Positions 17,487 through 25,900 of a stretch of DNA of 64,000 nt are shown one piece after another. The DNA comes from Eubacteriales bacterium (GTDB lineage Bacteria; Bacillota; Clostridia; Lachnospirales; Lachnospiraceae). The DNA lies in assembly GCA_030526005.1 (NCBI GenBank), contig JAUNDP010000004.1, forward strand, positions 1 through 64,000, given 5' to 3'. The notes below the pieces were generated by a model that worked only from the letters and a program-made list of their open reading frames with translations, did not search any database and was not told where the DNA came from. Position numbers and translations under genes: made by a program. Numbering within the stretch: position 1 is the stretch's first letter; every line of letters starts with the position of its first letter.

Positions 17487-18337
17487 TCCATCTCACCTTT
17501 TCTCTCCATTTCTTCCGAAAGAACAATCAGCGCTTCAAGAACACCTCCTGCAATACAGCGCGCTTTATCTGAAATTGTATCACAATTTTTTTTCTGTTCC
17601 ATTCTGGGATCAATGTCCGCGATCTTCATTCCTTTTTTCACCTGATATCCGTCTCGAATCACTCCCCGGAGAATCCCGTCTAAAGATGCCAGAACCGGCT
17701 CTTCTCCAACTTCTGCAATTTTTTCTCCCTTTTTCACGCAGCATCCGATTTCTTTTATCTGATGGAGAATGCCTTCTGCCGGACTGTGAATCACACGTTC
17801 TTTTCCATATCCTGCAATGATTCCAGGAATCCCCGTATTCGGCGCAGCGCTTCCCTTATAATAAATTCTTCCCAGATTATGTCCCCTCTTTGTTTCCACC
17901 ACTGCATCCACATCGATCCCTGCGGTGAATCCTGGTCCTAATGCGATTGTAACAGGCGCCATACTTTTTGAAGTGCCGATATTTTTTTTCGCTAAAATTG
18001 CGTCCACCACAGCAAATGGACGCAATTTTGTAATCAAACTCCCATTAGAATCTTCCAGTATCGGAATATTTCCTTCTTTCCGCACGATTTCCGCCTGCTC
18101 CAGATTATTCGCCTTTTTGCACACGATCCCTTCTACTTGAGCTTCCCCATCATACATCGCTTCTGAAAATGCGACCTTTCTGCGAATGGCAGACGGCGCA
18201 GCAGTCTCTAAAACAAATACTTTATACCCACAGCGATGCAGTTTCCAGATCGTACCGCTCGCCAGATCTCCTCCTCCTCGCACAACCACTGTTTTTCTGT
18301 CTCTCCCGTTCATCCCTGTCTGTTCTCTCCCTTTCAC
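17483..18337 (-). CDS. yqeB: YqeB/EF2563-family selenium-dependent molybdenum hydroxylase system protein
   Basis: A 284-aa protein of the EF2563 family, found with selenium-dependent molybdenum hydroxylases and the SelD selenophosphate pathway. A Rossmann-like motif VVVRGGGDLASGTIWKLHRCGY is replaced here by its start and end: VVVRGGGDLASG at about residues 17-28, then CGYKVFVLE. GPGFTAGIDVDAVVET is in the middle, and a barrel-sandwich-like region (KKGEKIAEVGEEPVLA, VKKGMKIADID) is near the C-terminus. The start may be GTG 18337, overlapping the previous stop as GTGA, or the ATG at 18313; neither has a perfect ribosome binding site. It is probably a maturation factor; the exact reaction is unknown. 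Confidence 0.86.
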   Translation of the reverse strand: MKGREQTGMNGRDRKTVVVRGGGDLASGTIWKLHRCGYKVFVLETAAPSAIRRKVAFSEAMYDGEAQVEGIVCKKANNLEQAEIVRKEGNIPILEDSNGSLITKLRPFAVVDAILAKKNIGTSKSMAPVTIALGPGFTAGIDVDAVVETKRGHNLGRIYYKGSAAPNTGIPGIIAGYGKERVIHSPAEGILHQIKEIGCCVKKGEKIAEVGEEPVLASLDGILRGVIRDGYQVKKGMKIADIDPRMEQKKNCDTISDKARCIAGGVLEALIVLSEEMERKGEME

Positions 18338-19122
18338 ATATAGTTTCTTGCAAATCGTTTTTCTATCGTATTTTTTTCTTCTGTAAAATCCCAGTAATTT
18401 TCAATCACTTTTGCTGTCTGCAAGATGCATCCTCTCATCGCTCTTAGCAATTCTGCTGTACTTTCTCTGCATCTTCTGCTCCTGTGAATCCGCATTACTC
18501 TTCCGCCTGTCTGTTCATAAATACCAAGCATTTTCATTCCAAAAAACAGCAATTTTCTTTTCCATTCTGTCCGGCATACCGTTAAATTGGTATAAAATTT
18601 CATTCCTCTCAGACATTGGATCACTTCTTTTTTTTCTATATTTTTAAGAACAGACGCAATCACTTCTGCCTCTCTTTTTCTGATTCTGATGGTGTCAGAT
18701 GGATGATAACGCATCGGATCTTTTTTTCTTTTTTCCATCAGCACACGGTCCAGATCCGTCTCAATCTCAGAATGAGTGCTTCCCTTTTTTTTCATATATC
18801 TGCTGACAATCGGATGGCAAGTGCTGTCCAGCATAAAGTGACAGATAAATCCGGAAATATAAGCAAACAGTTCATCTCTTTCCTTTTGTCTGTACAACTC
18901 TTTTGCATTCTTAAAAAATATTTCTGCCTTATTCTGGTGCATCCTATGTCCCGTCTCATTAACTTTATTTTTTTCAAATGGGCGATAATAAAATAAAATG
19001 TCAGGGCCATGCAGTCCGATCTCATATAAGGCTTCTTCTTTTTTTATTTTTCTTTTCATTTCCTCCGGCAGTCTTTGATATACAAGACTTCCAAAGACAT
19101 GATGTGTATACGTTGTCGGCAT
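18334..19122 (-). CDS. zinc-dependent phospholipase C family protein
   Basis: A 262-aa protein resembling the Zn_dep_PLPC family. Histidines and acids that could bind metal appear in TYTHHVFG (residues 4-11), GLHGPDILFYY (about 33-43) and YISGFICHFMLDSTCHPIVSRY (about 88-109; given here by its ends). No signal peptide is visible, so it may be cytosolic despite the family name; the substrate is unknown. It lies 29 bases downstream of scpB and overlaps yqeB, linking the chromosome segregation genes to the molybdenum hydroxylase set in one reading direction. Confidence 0.68.
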   Translation of the reverse strand: MPTTYTHHVFGSLVYQRLPEEMKRKIKKEEALYEIGLHGPDILFYYRPFEKNKVNETGHRMHQNKAEIFFKNAKELYRQKERDELFAYISGFICHFMLDSTCHPIVSRYMKKKGSTHSEIETDLDRVLMEKRKKDPMRYHPSDTIRIRKREAEVIASVLKNIEKKEVIQCLRGMKFYTNLTVCRTEWKRKLLFFGMKMLGIYEQTGGRVMRIHRSRRCRESTAELLRAMRGCILQTAKVIENYWDFTEEKNTIEKRFARNYM

Positions 19123-19151
19123 CTTTCTTTTCTGCCCTCCTGCTGTTCTTT

Positions 19152-19721
19152 TTAGAGATCCAGCTTTAGCTGAATCTCTGCCTCTGCTTCTGCTTTAAAA
19201 TCTTCTACCTGTACCGGGCTAATGGATGGAAGATCTTCTAAAGACTGTACACCAAAGTGTCTTAAAAATTCTTCCGTCGTTCCAAACAAAATGGGTTTTC
19301 CCGGTGCATCTAGTCTTCCCAGTTCTCGGATCAAATTATACTCAATCAGTTTATTTATTACATGATCGCATTTGACTCCCCTGATTTTTTCGATCTCCAC
19401 TCTTGTGACAGGCTGTTTATATGCAATAATTGCGAGCGTTTCCAGCATCACCTCGCTTAAGGCCGCTTTCTGGGGCTGTTTTGCAATACGGATCAGATAT
19501 TCAAAAAATTCTGCCTTTGTGCAAAGCTGATAAGAATTGTCCAATTCTAAAATCCGGATTCCTCTGTCCTCTTCCCGATACTGATCCATCATCAGATGAA
19601 TGATTTTTCTCGTTGTCTGTACATCCTGCTCAATCGCTGCCGCAATCTTTTCCAGTTCAACTGAATCTCCCATTGTAAATAAAATTGCTTCAATAGCTGC
19701 CTGCATTTTTTTGATTTCCAA
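19152..19721 (-). CDS. scpB: segregation and condensation protein B
   Basis: The ScpB subunit of the SMC-ScpAB condensin, 189 aa. It forms a winged-helix dimer that binds ScpA. Typical segments are AAIEAILFTMGDSVE, EVMLETLAIIAYKQPVTRVEIE and ELGRLDAPGKPILFGTTEEFL. I chose the TTG at 19721 because it gives the family N-terminus (MEIKKMQAAIEAILF) and follows GGGGGGAAG; the next ATG is 19706. It overlaps scpA by 32 bases. Confidence 0.93.
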   Translation of the reverse strand: MEIKKMQAAIEAILFTMGDSVELEKIAAAIEQDVQTTRKIIHLMMDQYREEDRGIRILELDNSYQLCTKAEFFEYLIRIAKQPQKAALSEVMLETLAIIAYKQPVTRVEIEKIRGVKCDHVINKLIEYNLIRELGRLDAPGKPILFGTTEEFLRHFGVQSLEDLPSISPVQVEDFKAEAEAEIQLKLDL

Positions 19722-20478
19722 GTTCTTCCCCCCGTGTCTCTTCTTTTGCTTCAATAATAATATCTTCAAATGTTTTTTCCTGCATCACAGATATCTTTCC
19801 CATTTTCATCAATTCCAGAATTGCCAGAAATGTGACGATCACTTGCATTTTTCCTCGCTTTTTCTGTAAAAGCCCACGAAAACTGCATTTCCTTTTTTCC
19901 GATACATAAGCAAATACATCTTCTATTCTTTCATCCAGACTGATTTCCTCTTTTTCGATCTTTCCAAACTGACTCCGAATCGGGTCCATTCTTGATTCCT
20001 GTCTGCGGATGATAGATTGAAAAATCTGATGCAGTTTTGCCAGCGTCACACCTTCCAGCAAGTCCTCCGTATCCACAGGCGTCTTATATTCCAGAACTTC
20101 TTTCGGAATCGTAGGTTTTTTAAACATCGAAAGTTCTGCTTCCTTTTGACGGTTTCGCAGTTCATAAGACATAAATTTATACATCTTATATTCTAAAAGC
20201 TGTTCTACAAGATCTGCCCGTGGATCTTCCGTCTCTTCTTCTGTCTCCTCCTGTGGAAGCAGCATCCGCGCTTTAATGTCAAGCAAGGTTGCTGCCATCA
20301 CCAGAAACTCACTCATCATGTTTAAATCGTGTTTTTCCATATGATGCAGATATTCCATATACTGATCTGTAATCTCAGCAATCGGAATATCATAAATATT
20401 TACCTTATTTTTATCAATCAGGTGCAGCAACAGATCCAGCGGACCTTCAAAATTTTGCAGTTTCACCGGTATGCCCAT
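19690..20478 (-). CDS. scpA: segregation and condensation protein A
   Basis: The ScpA kleisin subunit of the SMC complex, 262 aa, acting on the nucleoid. The N-terminal kleisin motif FEGPLDLLLHLIDKNKVNIYDIPI is represented by FEGPLDLLLHLI at residues 9-20 and IYDIPIAEITDQY after it. The acidic middle (EETEEETEDP) and the C-terminal winged helix (GKMQVIVTFLAILELMK) are present. Start 20478 follows AGGAGAG. It lies 23 bases downstream of the metallophosphoesterase gene. Confidence 0.95.
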   Translation of the reverse strand: MGIPVKLQNFEGPLDLLLHLIDKNKVNIYDIPIAEITDQYMEYLHHMEKHDLNMMSEFLVMAATLLDIKARMLLPQEETEEETEDPRADLVEQLLEYKMYKFMSYELRNRQKEAELSMFKKPTIPKEVLEYKTPVDTEDLLEGVTLAKLHQIFQSIIRRQESRMDPIRSQFGKIEKEEISLDERIEDVFAYVSEKRKCSFRGLLQKKRGKMQVIVTFLAILELMKMGKISVMQEKTFEDIIIEAKEETRGEELGNQKNAGSY

Positions 20479-20501
20479 TTTTTCTCTCCTTATCTGCACA
20501 T

Positions 20502-21350
20502 TTATTTCCATTTTATCATTTTTACCTGGCTGTCCATCATTTCTCTTTCGTTTGTCAGCTCAATATGAACCAATTCGATTGGATTAAAAGGGCGGAAAGG
20601 AATCGTATGCGCTCCCAGTCCTGCGCTGACAATCAGCTCGCTTCCTTCTTTTTTGTACCGCCCTCGGTCATATTTTGGGAAAGGACGCATCTGAGGACTG
20701 ATGATTCCTCCTATCCCCGGAATCCGAACCATCCCTCCATGAAGATGACCGGAACATACAAGATCAGCGCCCCATGCAGCATAGACAGGAAAAAAAATGG
20801 GATTGTGTGCCAAAACAATCGCATATTCCTCTTGTTTTTTCTTTCCCAAATAATGTTCCAGCTCCTGAACAGTTAGTTTTTTTCCATGTGCCAGTCTGCG
20901 GAAATATTCCTGACTTAATTCCAGACCATAAAGCGCTATCTTTATACCGCACAGTTCTATTTCTTCTCTCTCATTCTCCAAAAAATGAATGCCTCGGTCT
21001 AAAAGCCATCTCCGATATTCTTTATATGTTTCTCCGTAAATTTCCGGTTTTATTTTCATGCGGTGTTCATGATTTCCATTTTCATAATAAATCGGATATT
21101 TTTTTTGCAGCTGTCCCAGCAGTTTTTGGGCAGTGGTCGTGTCGCTTCCTGCTTCTCCCACAATTAAATCCCCGGCAACTAAAACAAGATCTGGATCAAA
21201 CTGTATCACACGCTGAATCAAGATCTTGTTTTCTCTTCCAATTTGATTGCTGTGCAGATCTGCCAGAAGCGTCATACGCACCGGCCGTTTTAATCGATAT
21301 CTCTTGGGATCTACCCATACCCTGTATATTACATCTCTCATTTTTTTCAT
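20502..21350 (-). CDS. metallophosphoesterase (YkuE/YaeI-like)
   Basis: A calcineurin-like metallophosphoesterase, 282 aa. The metal-binding motifs appear in order: LLADLHSNQIG (DxH), VLVAGDLIVG (GD), YENGNHEHR (GNHE), IVLAHNP and CSGHLHGGMVRIPG (GHxH). No clear signal sequence or transmembrane helix is present, so it is probably cytoplasmic. Its relatives act on diverse phosphoesters and the substrate here is unknown. It is the first gene of the series that continues with scpA and scpB. Confidence 0.88.
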   Translation of the reverse strand: MKKMRDVIYRVWVDPKRYRLKRPVRMTLLADLHSNQIGRENKILIQRVIQFDPDLVLVAGDLIVGEAGSDTTTAQKLLGQLQKKYPIYYENGNHEHRMKIKPEIYGETYKEYRRWLLDRGIHFLENEREEIELCGIKIALYGLELSQEYFRRLAHGKKLTVQELEHYLGKKKQEEYAIVLAHNPIFFPVYAAWGADLVCSGHLHGGMVRIPGIGGIISPQMRPFPKYDRGRYKKEGSELIVSAGLGAHTIPFRPFNPIELVHIELTNEREMMDSQVKMIKWK

Positions 21351-21375
21351 GGCAGTCGTCCTGTTTTTTTATTTC

Positions 21376-21384
21376 AGTATATCA
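21376..21384 (-). promoter_or_regulatory. extended -10 upstream of the metallophosphoesterase/scpAB series
   Basis: TGATATACT reads on the minus strand (TATACT = 21376-21381, TGN = 21382-21384). No convincing -35 is seen. Confidence 0.45.
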
Positions 21385-21400
21385 CAATGTTTTTATTCTG

Positions 21401-21432
21401 ACTACTCCCACAAACCTATGGGTTTCCACTCC
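21401..21432 (-). mobile_element. stem-loop resembling an IS200/IS605-type right end (possible relic)
   Basis: Read on the minus strand, the segment has the layout GGAAACCC - loop - GGTTTGTGGGAGTAGTCA, similar to the right-end hairpin followed by GGGAGT..TCA of IS605-type elements. Similar pieces lie at 44461-44497 and 46701-46740. No transposase or TnpB gene is nearby. Confidence 0.35.
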
Positions 21433-21469
21433 CAAATGGCACTCCTAATTGTACATTATTTTCAGCCTT

Positions 21470-21497
21470 TTGATATAGAAACGGGATTCTATATCAA
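21470..21497. repeat. perfect 11-bp inverted repeat without a T tract
   Basis: TTGATATAGAA (21470-21480) pairs perfectly with TTCTATATCAA (21487-21497) across a 6-base loop. It lies 13 bases past the stop of the second D,D-carboxypeptidase gene. Neither strand has a T run after it, so it is either a weak or processed 3' end stabiliser or a protein-binding site. Confidence 0.6.
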
Positions 21498-21510
21498 CAA
21501 ATAAGCTCTT

Positions 21511-22668
21511 CTACAATAGCCAATTCTCTGCTGCTCTTTTCAGATAATCCAGATAATTCGCTCTTTTTACCCTTTCACTTGCCAGAATCGGCACATTTCC
21601 AATTTCTTCACCGTTCAAAATATACGATAACGTTCCAATCTGCTGCCCCGCCTCCACAGGCGCCTCCAATTCTTCCACCCATATCATCTGTTTTTCAATC
21701 TCTGAAAAATTTTCATTTTTTGTACTCAGGTAAGAAAACGTATCCCCATAATGGCACGGCACCGTATCTTTTACCCCGTTTTGAACTGCAGCATCCGACA
21801 GTTTGGGCGGTTCTTCGTCACGATATATGGAACAGATTCCAAATCCATATGTCAAAAGAGCTGCGGCATCTCGAAATCTCGTCTTGCTGTCAGGTCCTGC
21901 CATGATCACACTAATCAAATCAATATTATTTCTTGTGGCCGTAGCGGACAGGCAGAATTTCGCCATGCTTGTGCTTCCTGTTTTCAGCCCTGTACATCCC
22001 TCGAAGCTTCTAAGCAGCTTATTTGTATTTGTCAGACCAAATTCACTGCTTCCATTTCTTGTAACATGAGTGATATTTTCCATCCATATCTTTGAATATT
22101 CAAAGATTTTCGGAAATTTTGTTGTCAATTCTCTTGTCATAATTGCAATATCACGCGCAGATGTATAGTGCTCAGCAGAATCTGTCAACCCACAGCAATC
22201 TATAAAATGGGTATTTTCCATTCCAAGAGCTTTCGCTTTCTCGTTCATCTTATCAACAAATGCCTCTTCTGTCCCTGCGATATGTTCTGCCATAGTCACC
22301 GCCGCATCATTGCCGGAAGCAATCACAATACACTTAATCAATGTCTCTACCGTCTGACTTTCTCCTTCTTCCAGAAACACCTGCGATCCTCCCATCGATT
22401 TTGCATGTGCGCTTGTGACGGCAGACTCCTCCAGAGAAATTTTTCCTTCTTCTATTGCCTCAAATATTAAGAGCAATGTCATAACTTTTGTCACACTGGC
22501 AGGATGTCTTCTCGTATCTGCATCCTTCTCATAGAGGACAGTTCCTGTAGAGGCTTCCATTAACAAAGCGGAAGGCGATGTAATCTGTATTTTTTCTTCG
22601 GCACTGACCTTCAGACATCCTGAAATTGTCATAAAAAGCGCCATCACTAAGGCGATCCATTTTTTCAT
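21511..22668 (-). CDS. D-alanyl-D-alanine carboxypeptidase (DacF type), second copy
   Basis: A second low-molecular-weight penicillin-binding protein, 385 aa. It has a signal peptide (WIALVMALFMTISGCLKVSA; the Cys is not in a good lipobox). The active-site motifs are HPASVTKVM (SxxK), IASGNDAAVTMAE (SxN) and GLKTGSTSMAKFC (KTG). The PBP5-type C-terminal domain has APVEAGQQIGTLSYILNG. It resembles the copy at 11137-12357 in size and layout but is clearly diverged, so this is an old duplication and not a recent one. It is preceded by AGGAGGG. Confidence 0.93.
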   Translation of the reverse strand: MKKWIALVMALFMTISGCLKVSAEEKIQITSPSALLMEASTGTVLYEKDADTRRHPASVTKVMTLLLIFEAIEEGKISLEESAVTSAHAKSMGGSQVFLEEGESQTVETLIKCIVIASGNDAAVTMAEHIAGTEEAFVDKMNEKAKALGMENTHFIDCCGLTDSAEHYTSARDIAIMTRELTTKFPKIFEYSKIWMENITHVTRNGSSEFGLTNTNKLLRSFEGCTGLKTGSTSMAKFCLSATATRNNIDLISVIMAGPDSKTRFRDAAALLTYGFGICSIYRDEEPPKLSDAAVQNGVKDTVPCHYGDTFSYLSTKNENFSEIEKQMIWVEELEAPVEAGQQIGTLSYILNGEEIGNVPILASERVKRANYLDYLKRAAENWLL

Positions 22669-22761
22669 ATTTTTGCTCCCTCCTGATCTTCTAATTTAAA
22701 TATATACGAATCAGAAAAGGGAATATGCCAGTACCCTTATTTTCTTTGTTCAAAGCACGAC

Positions 22762-22793
22762 AAAAAAATCCCTGGCGCTATACCAGGGATTTT
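22762..22793 (-). terminator. terminator of rpsU
   Basis: Stem AATCCCTGG / CCAGGGATT with a short loop. On the minus strand it is followed by TTTTTT (complement of 22762-22767). It lies about 60 bases past the rpsU stop. Confidence 0.9.
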
Positions 22794-22851
22794 CACTGCA
22801 CATAAGTTACGATTTTCTCAAAAATGATCCCTCATTTTTAAGAATCATGAA

Positions 22852-23028
22852 TTAATTAAATTTACGTTTACGAGCAGCTTCAGATTTTTTCTTACGTCTA
22901 ACGCTTGGTTTTTCGTAATGTTCTCTCTTACGAATTTCCTGCTGAATACCAGCTTTTGCGCAGTTTCTTTTGAAACGGCGTAAAGCGCTATCTAAAGTCT
23001 CGTTATCTTTTACGATTACATTTGACAT
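22852..23028 (-). CDS. rpsU: 30S ribosomal protein S21
   Basis: A 58-aa basic protein too short for routine ORF lists. It begins [19 protein letters not shown] and ends in the lysine/arginine-rich tail [15 protein letters not shown], an unmistakable bacterial S21. It belongs to the small ribosomal subunit near the 3' end of 16S rRNA. The ATG at 23028 has purine-rich sequence upstream. It is a single-gene unit with its own terminator at 22762-22793. Confidence 0.97.
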   Translation of the reverse strand: MSNVIVKDNETLDSALRRFKRNCAKAGIQQEIRKREHYEKPSVRRKKKSEAARKRKFN

Positions 23029-23170
23029 AGTCTCACACCTAACCTCCCTCCAGTTGTAGATTGTGCAAACACAACTGTATGGGTATTTTTATTGCACTAA
23101 TCAATATTATAGCAGATTTTTTCTATTCGTCAATAGCTTTCCATAAATTTCTAAGATTTTCTTTCAGAAT

Positions 23171-25810
23171 TTACTGGATCTGGCTCTCTGCAATCTCTTT
23201 TGCTTTGGCAAGCGCTGCATCTACACCATCTGGATTTTTTCCTCCGGCCTGTGCCATATTCGGACGTCCGCCGCCGCCGCCGCCTACTAAAGCTGCGATT
23301 CCTTTGATCAGATTTCCGGCATGTGCGCCTTTCTTCATAACATCGTCTGTCGCCATCGCAAGCAGATTTACCTTTCCGTCTTTGACAGATGCCAGAACAA
23401 CAATTCCACTGCCCAGTTTCTCTTTTAACTGATCTCCCAGTTCACGCAGTCCGTTCATATCCACATCCTGCATTTTCGCAGCAAGCATTTTAACGCCTTT
23501 AACTTCTGTAACCTGGTCCATCACATCACCAAGAGCATCTTTTGCCAGCTTGCTCTTTAATGATTCATTTTCACTCTGTACTGCTTTTAACTCAGCCATC
23601 AGATGATGTAATTTTTCCAGCAGATTTGCCGGCGTCGCTTTTACAACTTTAGCTGCCTCTGCAAGTTCTGCCTCTGCTTCTTTATAATATGCAAAAACAC
23701 CTTTGCCGGTCAGCGCTTCAATACGGCGCACACCTGCTGCAATTCCTGCCTCAGATACAATCTTGAATGTTGTGATCACGCCCGTGTTGTCCACATGCGT
23801 TCCACCGCACAGTTCCTTTGAGAAATCTCCCATTGAAACAACGCGGACATCGTTTTCATATTTTTCTCCAAACAGAGCCATTGCCCCTGTCTTCTTTGCC
23901 TCTTCCAGTTTCATAACTTGTGTGCAGACAGGAAGATTTCTTGAAATTTCTTCATTGACAATCGCTTCTACTCTTTCTATTTCTTCTGGTGTCATTGCCT
24001 GGAAATGAGCAAAGTCAAAGCGCAGTCTGTCCGGTGTCACAAGAGAGCCTTTCTGTTCTACATGAGAGCCTAAGACTTCTTTTAAAGCTTTCTGAAGAAG
24101 ATGTGTCGCGCTGTGATTTTTGCAGGTATCTTTTCTCTTCTGCTCATCGACGGATAAAGTAACCTCATCGCCTGCTTTTATCATACCGCTCTCCATATGA
24201 CCGACATGACCGATCTTGCCGCCCAGAAGTTTAATTGTATCTTCTACGACAAATTTTCCTTCCGCCGTTGTGATCACACCAGTATCGCCCTGCTGACCTC
24301 CCATGGTTGCATAAAATGGTGTCTGCTCTACAAAGATCGTTCCTTTCTCTCCGTCAGCCAGCGCTTCTGTCAGCTCTGTCTCTGTTGTCAGAACCGTTAC
24401 TTTGGAAGTATGTCTCAGATGATCGTATCCTACAAATTCACTTGTCACAGTTGCCGCAATTTCATCATACACGGTTGCGTCAGCGCCCATGTAATTTGTC
24501 ACTCCTCTTGCTTTTCTGGCTTTTTCTCTCTGCTCTTCCATCTCAGCCTTGAATCCTGCCTCGTCAATGGTATAGCCCTTTTCTTCCAGGATTTCTTTTG
24601 TCAGATCAAGAGGGAATCCATATGTATCATACAGTGTGAACGCATTCTTTCCGGACAGTTCTTTTATACCGTCCTTTGTCATCTGTGCTTCCATCTCGCT
24701 CAAAATGCCAAGTCCCTGATCAATCGTTTTATTAAACTTATCTTCTTCCTGTGTCAGCACTTTGAAGATAAATTCTTTTTTCTCATCCAGTTCCGGATAT
24801 CCGTCTTTTGATCCTTCAATCACCGTCTTGCTCAGCTCTGCCAGGAATTTTCCTTCAATTCCAAGCAGACGGCCGTGACGTGCAGCGCGGCGAATCAGAC
24901 GGCGCAGTACATATCCTCTTCCCTCATTGGAAGGCATGATTCCATCAGAAATCATAAATGTTGCAGAACGGATATGGTCTGTGATCAGACGGATGGACAC
25001 GTCTTTTTCATGGCTTACTTTATACTGTGTCTTTGCAAATTCACATACATGATTGCGCAATGCTTCCAGCGTATCAATGTCAAAGATAGAATCGACATCC
25101 TGAACAACGGTTGCCAGACGCTCCAGTCCCATACCGGTATCAATATTTTTCTGTTTTAAAGTTTCATAATGACCTTCTCCGTCATTTTCAAACTGAGTAA
25201 ATACGTTATTCCAGATCTCAATATAGCGGTCGCATTCACATCCAACTGTACATCCTGGTTTTCCGCATCCGTATTTCTCTCCGCGGTCATAATAAATTTC
25301 AGAACAAGGACCGCAAGGACCAGCGCCATGCTCCCAGAAGTTGTCTTCTTTCCCAAATCGGAAAATACGTTCAGCCGGAACACCGATTTCCTTGTTCCAG
25401 ATCTCAAAAGCTTCGTCGTCTTCCAGATATACAGATGGATACAGACGGTCTGGATCCATTCCGACAACCTGTGTCAAAAATTCCCAGGACCAGGCAATGG
25501 CTTCATGTTTAAAATAATCTCCAAAAGAGAAGTTTCCAAGCATTTCAAAAAATGTGCCGTGGCGTGCTGTCTTTCCGATATTCTCAATATCGCCGGTACG
25601 GATACATTTCTGACATGTCGCTACTCTTGTTCTCGGCGGCACTTCCGCTCCTGTAAAATATGGCTTTAATGGAGCCATACCCGCATTAATCAGTAATAAG
25701 CTTTTGTCATTGTGCGGTACAAGGGAAAAGCTTTTCATCACTAAATGTCCTTTGCTCTCAAAAAAGTCTAAAAACATCTGTCGCAATTCATTTACACCGT
25801 ATTTTTTCAC
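23171..25810 (-). CDS. alaS: alanine--tRNA ligase
   Basis: A full-length class II alanyl-tRNA synthetase, 879 aa. The N-terminal catalytic core (ELRQMFLDFFESKGH, then FFEMLGNFSFGDYFK) is followed by the tRNA-recognition domain, the editing domain (HSATHLLQKALKEVLG and ELCGGTHVDNTG with its zinc-binding residues), and the C-Ala domain with the GGGGGGRPNMAQAGGK motif. The start codon is GTG at 25810, with GGAGG 7 bases upstream. I see no T-box in the 90 bases before it; it may be read from the tyrS/NlpC transcript or from its own weak promoter. Confidence 0.97.
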   Translation of the reverse strand: MKKYGVNELRQMFLDFFESKGHLVMKSFSLVPHNDKSLLLINAGMAPLKPYFTGAEVPPRTRVATCQKCIRTGDIENIGKTARHGTFFEMLGNFSFGDYFKHEAIAWSWEFLTQVVGMDPDRLYPSVYLEDDEAFEIWNKEIGVPAERIFRFGKEDNFWEHGAGPCGPCSEIYYDRGEKYGCGKPGCTVGCECDRYIEIWNNVFTQFENDGEGHYETLKQKNIDTGMGLERLATVVQDVDSIFDIDTLEALRNHVCEFAKTQYKVSHEKDVSIRLITDHIRSATFMISDGIMPSNEGRGYVLRRLIRRAARHGRLLGIEGKFLAELSKTVIEGSKDGYPELDEKKEFIFKVLTQEEDKFNKTIDQGLGILSEMEAQMTKDGIKELSGKNAFTLYDTYGFPLDLTKEILEEKGYTIDEAGFKAEMEEQREKARKARGVTNYMGADATVYDEIAATVTSEFVGYDHLRHTSKVTVLTTETELTEALADGEKGTIFVEQTPFYATMGGQQGDTGVITTAEGKFVVEDTIKLLGGKIGHVGHMESGMIKAGDEVTLSVDEQKRKDTCKNHSATHLLQKALKEVLGSHVEQKGSLVTPDRLRFDFAHFQAMTPEEIERVEAIVNEEISRNLPVCTQVMKLEEAKKTGAMALFGEKYENDVRVVSMGDFSKELCGGTHVDNTGVITTFKIVSEAGIAAGVRRIEALTGKGVFAYYKEAEAELAEAAKVVKATPANLLEKLHHLMAELKAVQSENESLKSKLAKDALGDVMDQVTEVKGVKMLAAKMQDVDMNGLRELGDQLKEKLGSGIVVLASVKDGKVNLLAMATDDVMKKGAHAGNLIKGIAALVGGGGGGRPNMAQAGGKNPDGVDAALAKAKEIAESQIQ

Positions 25811-25900
25811 AACATTTCCTCCAAATAATCTATTAGTTTTTATTTTATATCTGTCCCAGAAACTGCGTCTTTTTCTCGCATCTTTTGACAGCTATCTTTT

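Noticed and set aside
25811..25900. A T-box leader for alaS
   Set aside because: The gap is only 90 bases and contains no T-box core sequence or terminator/antiterminator pair.
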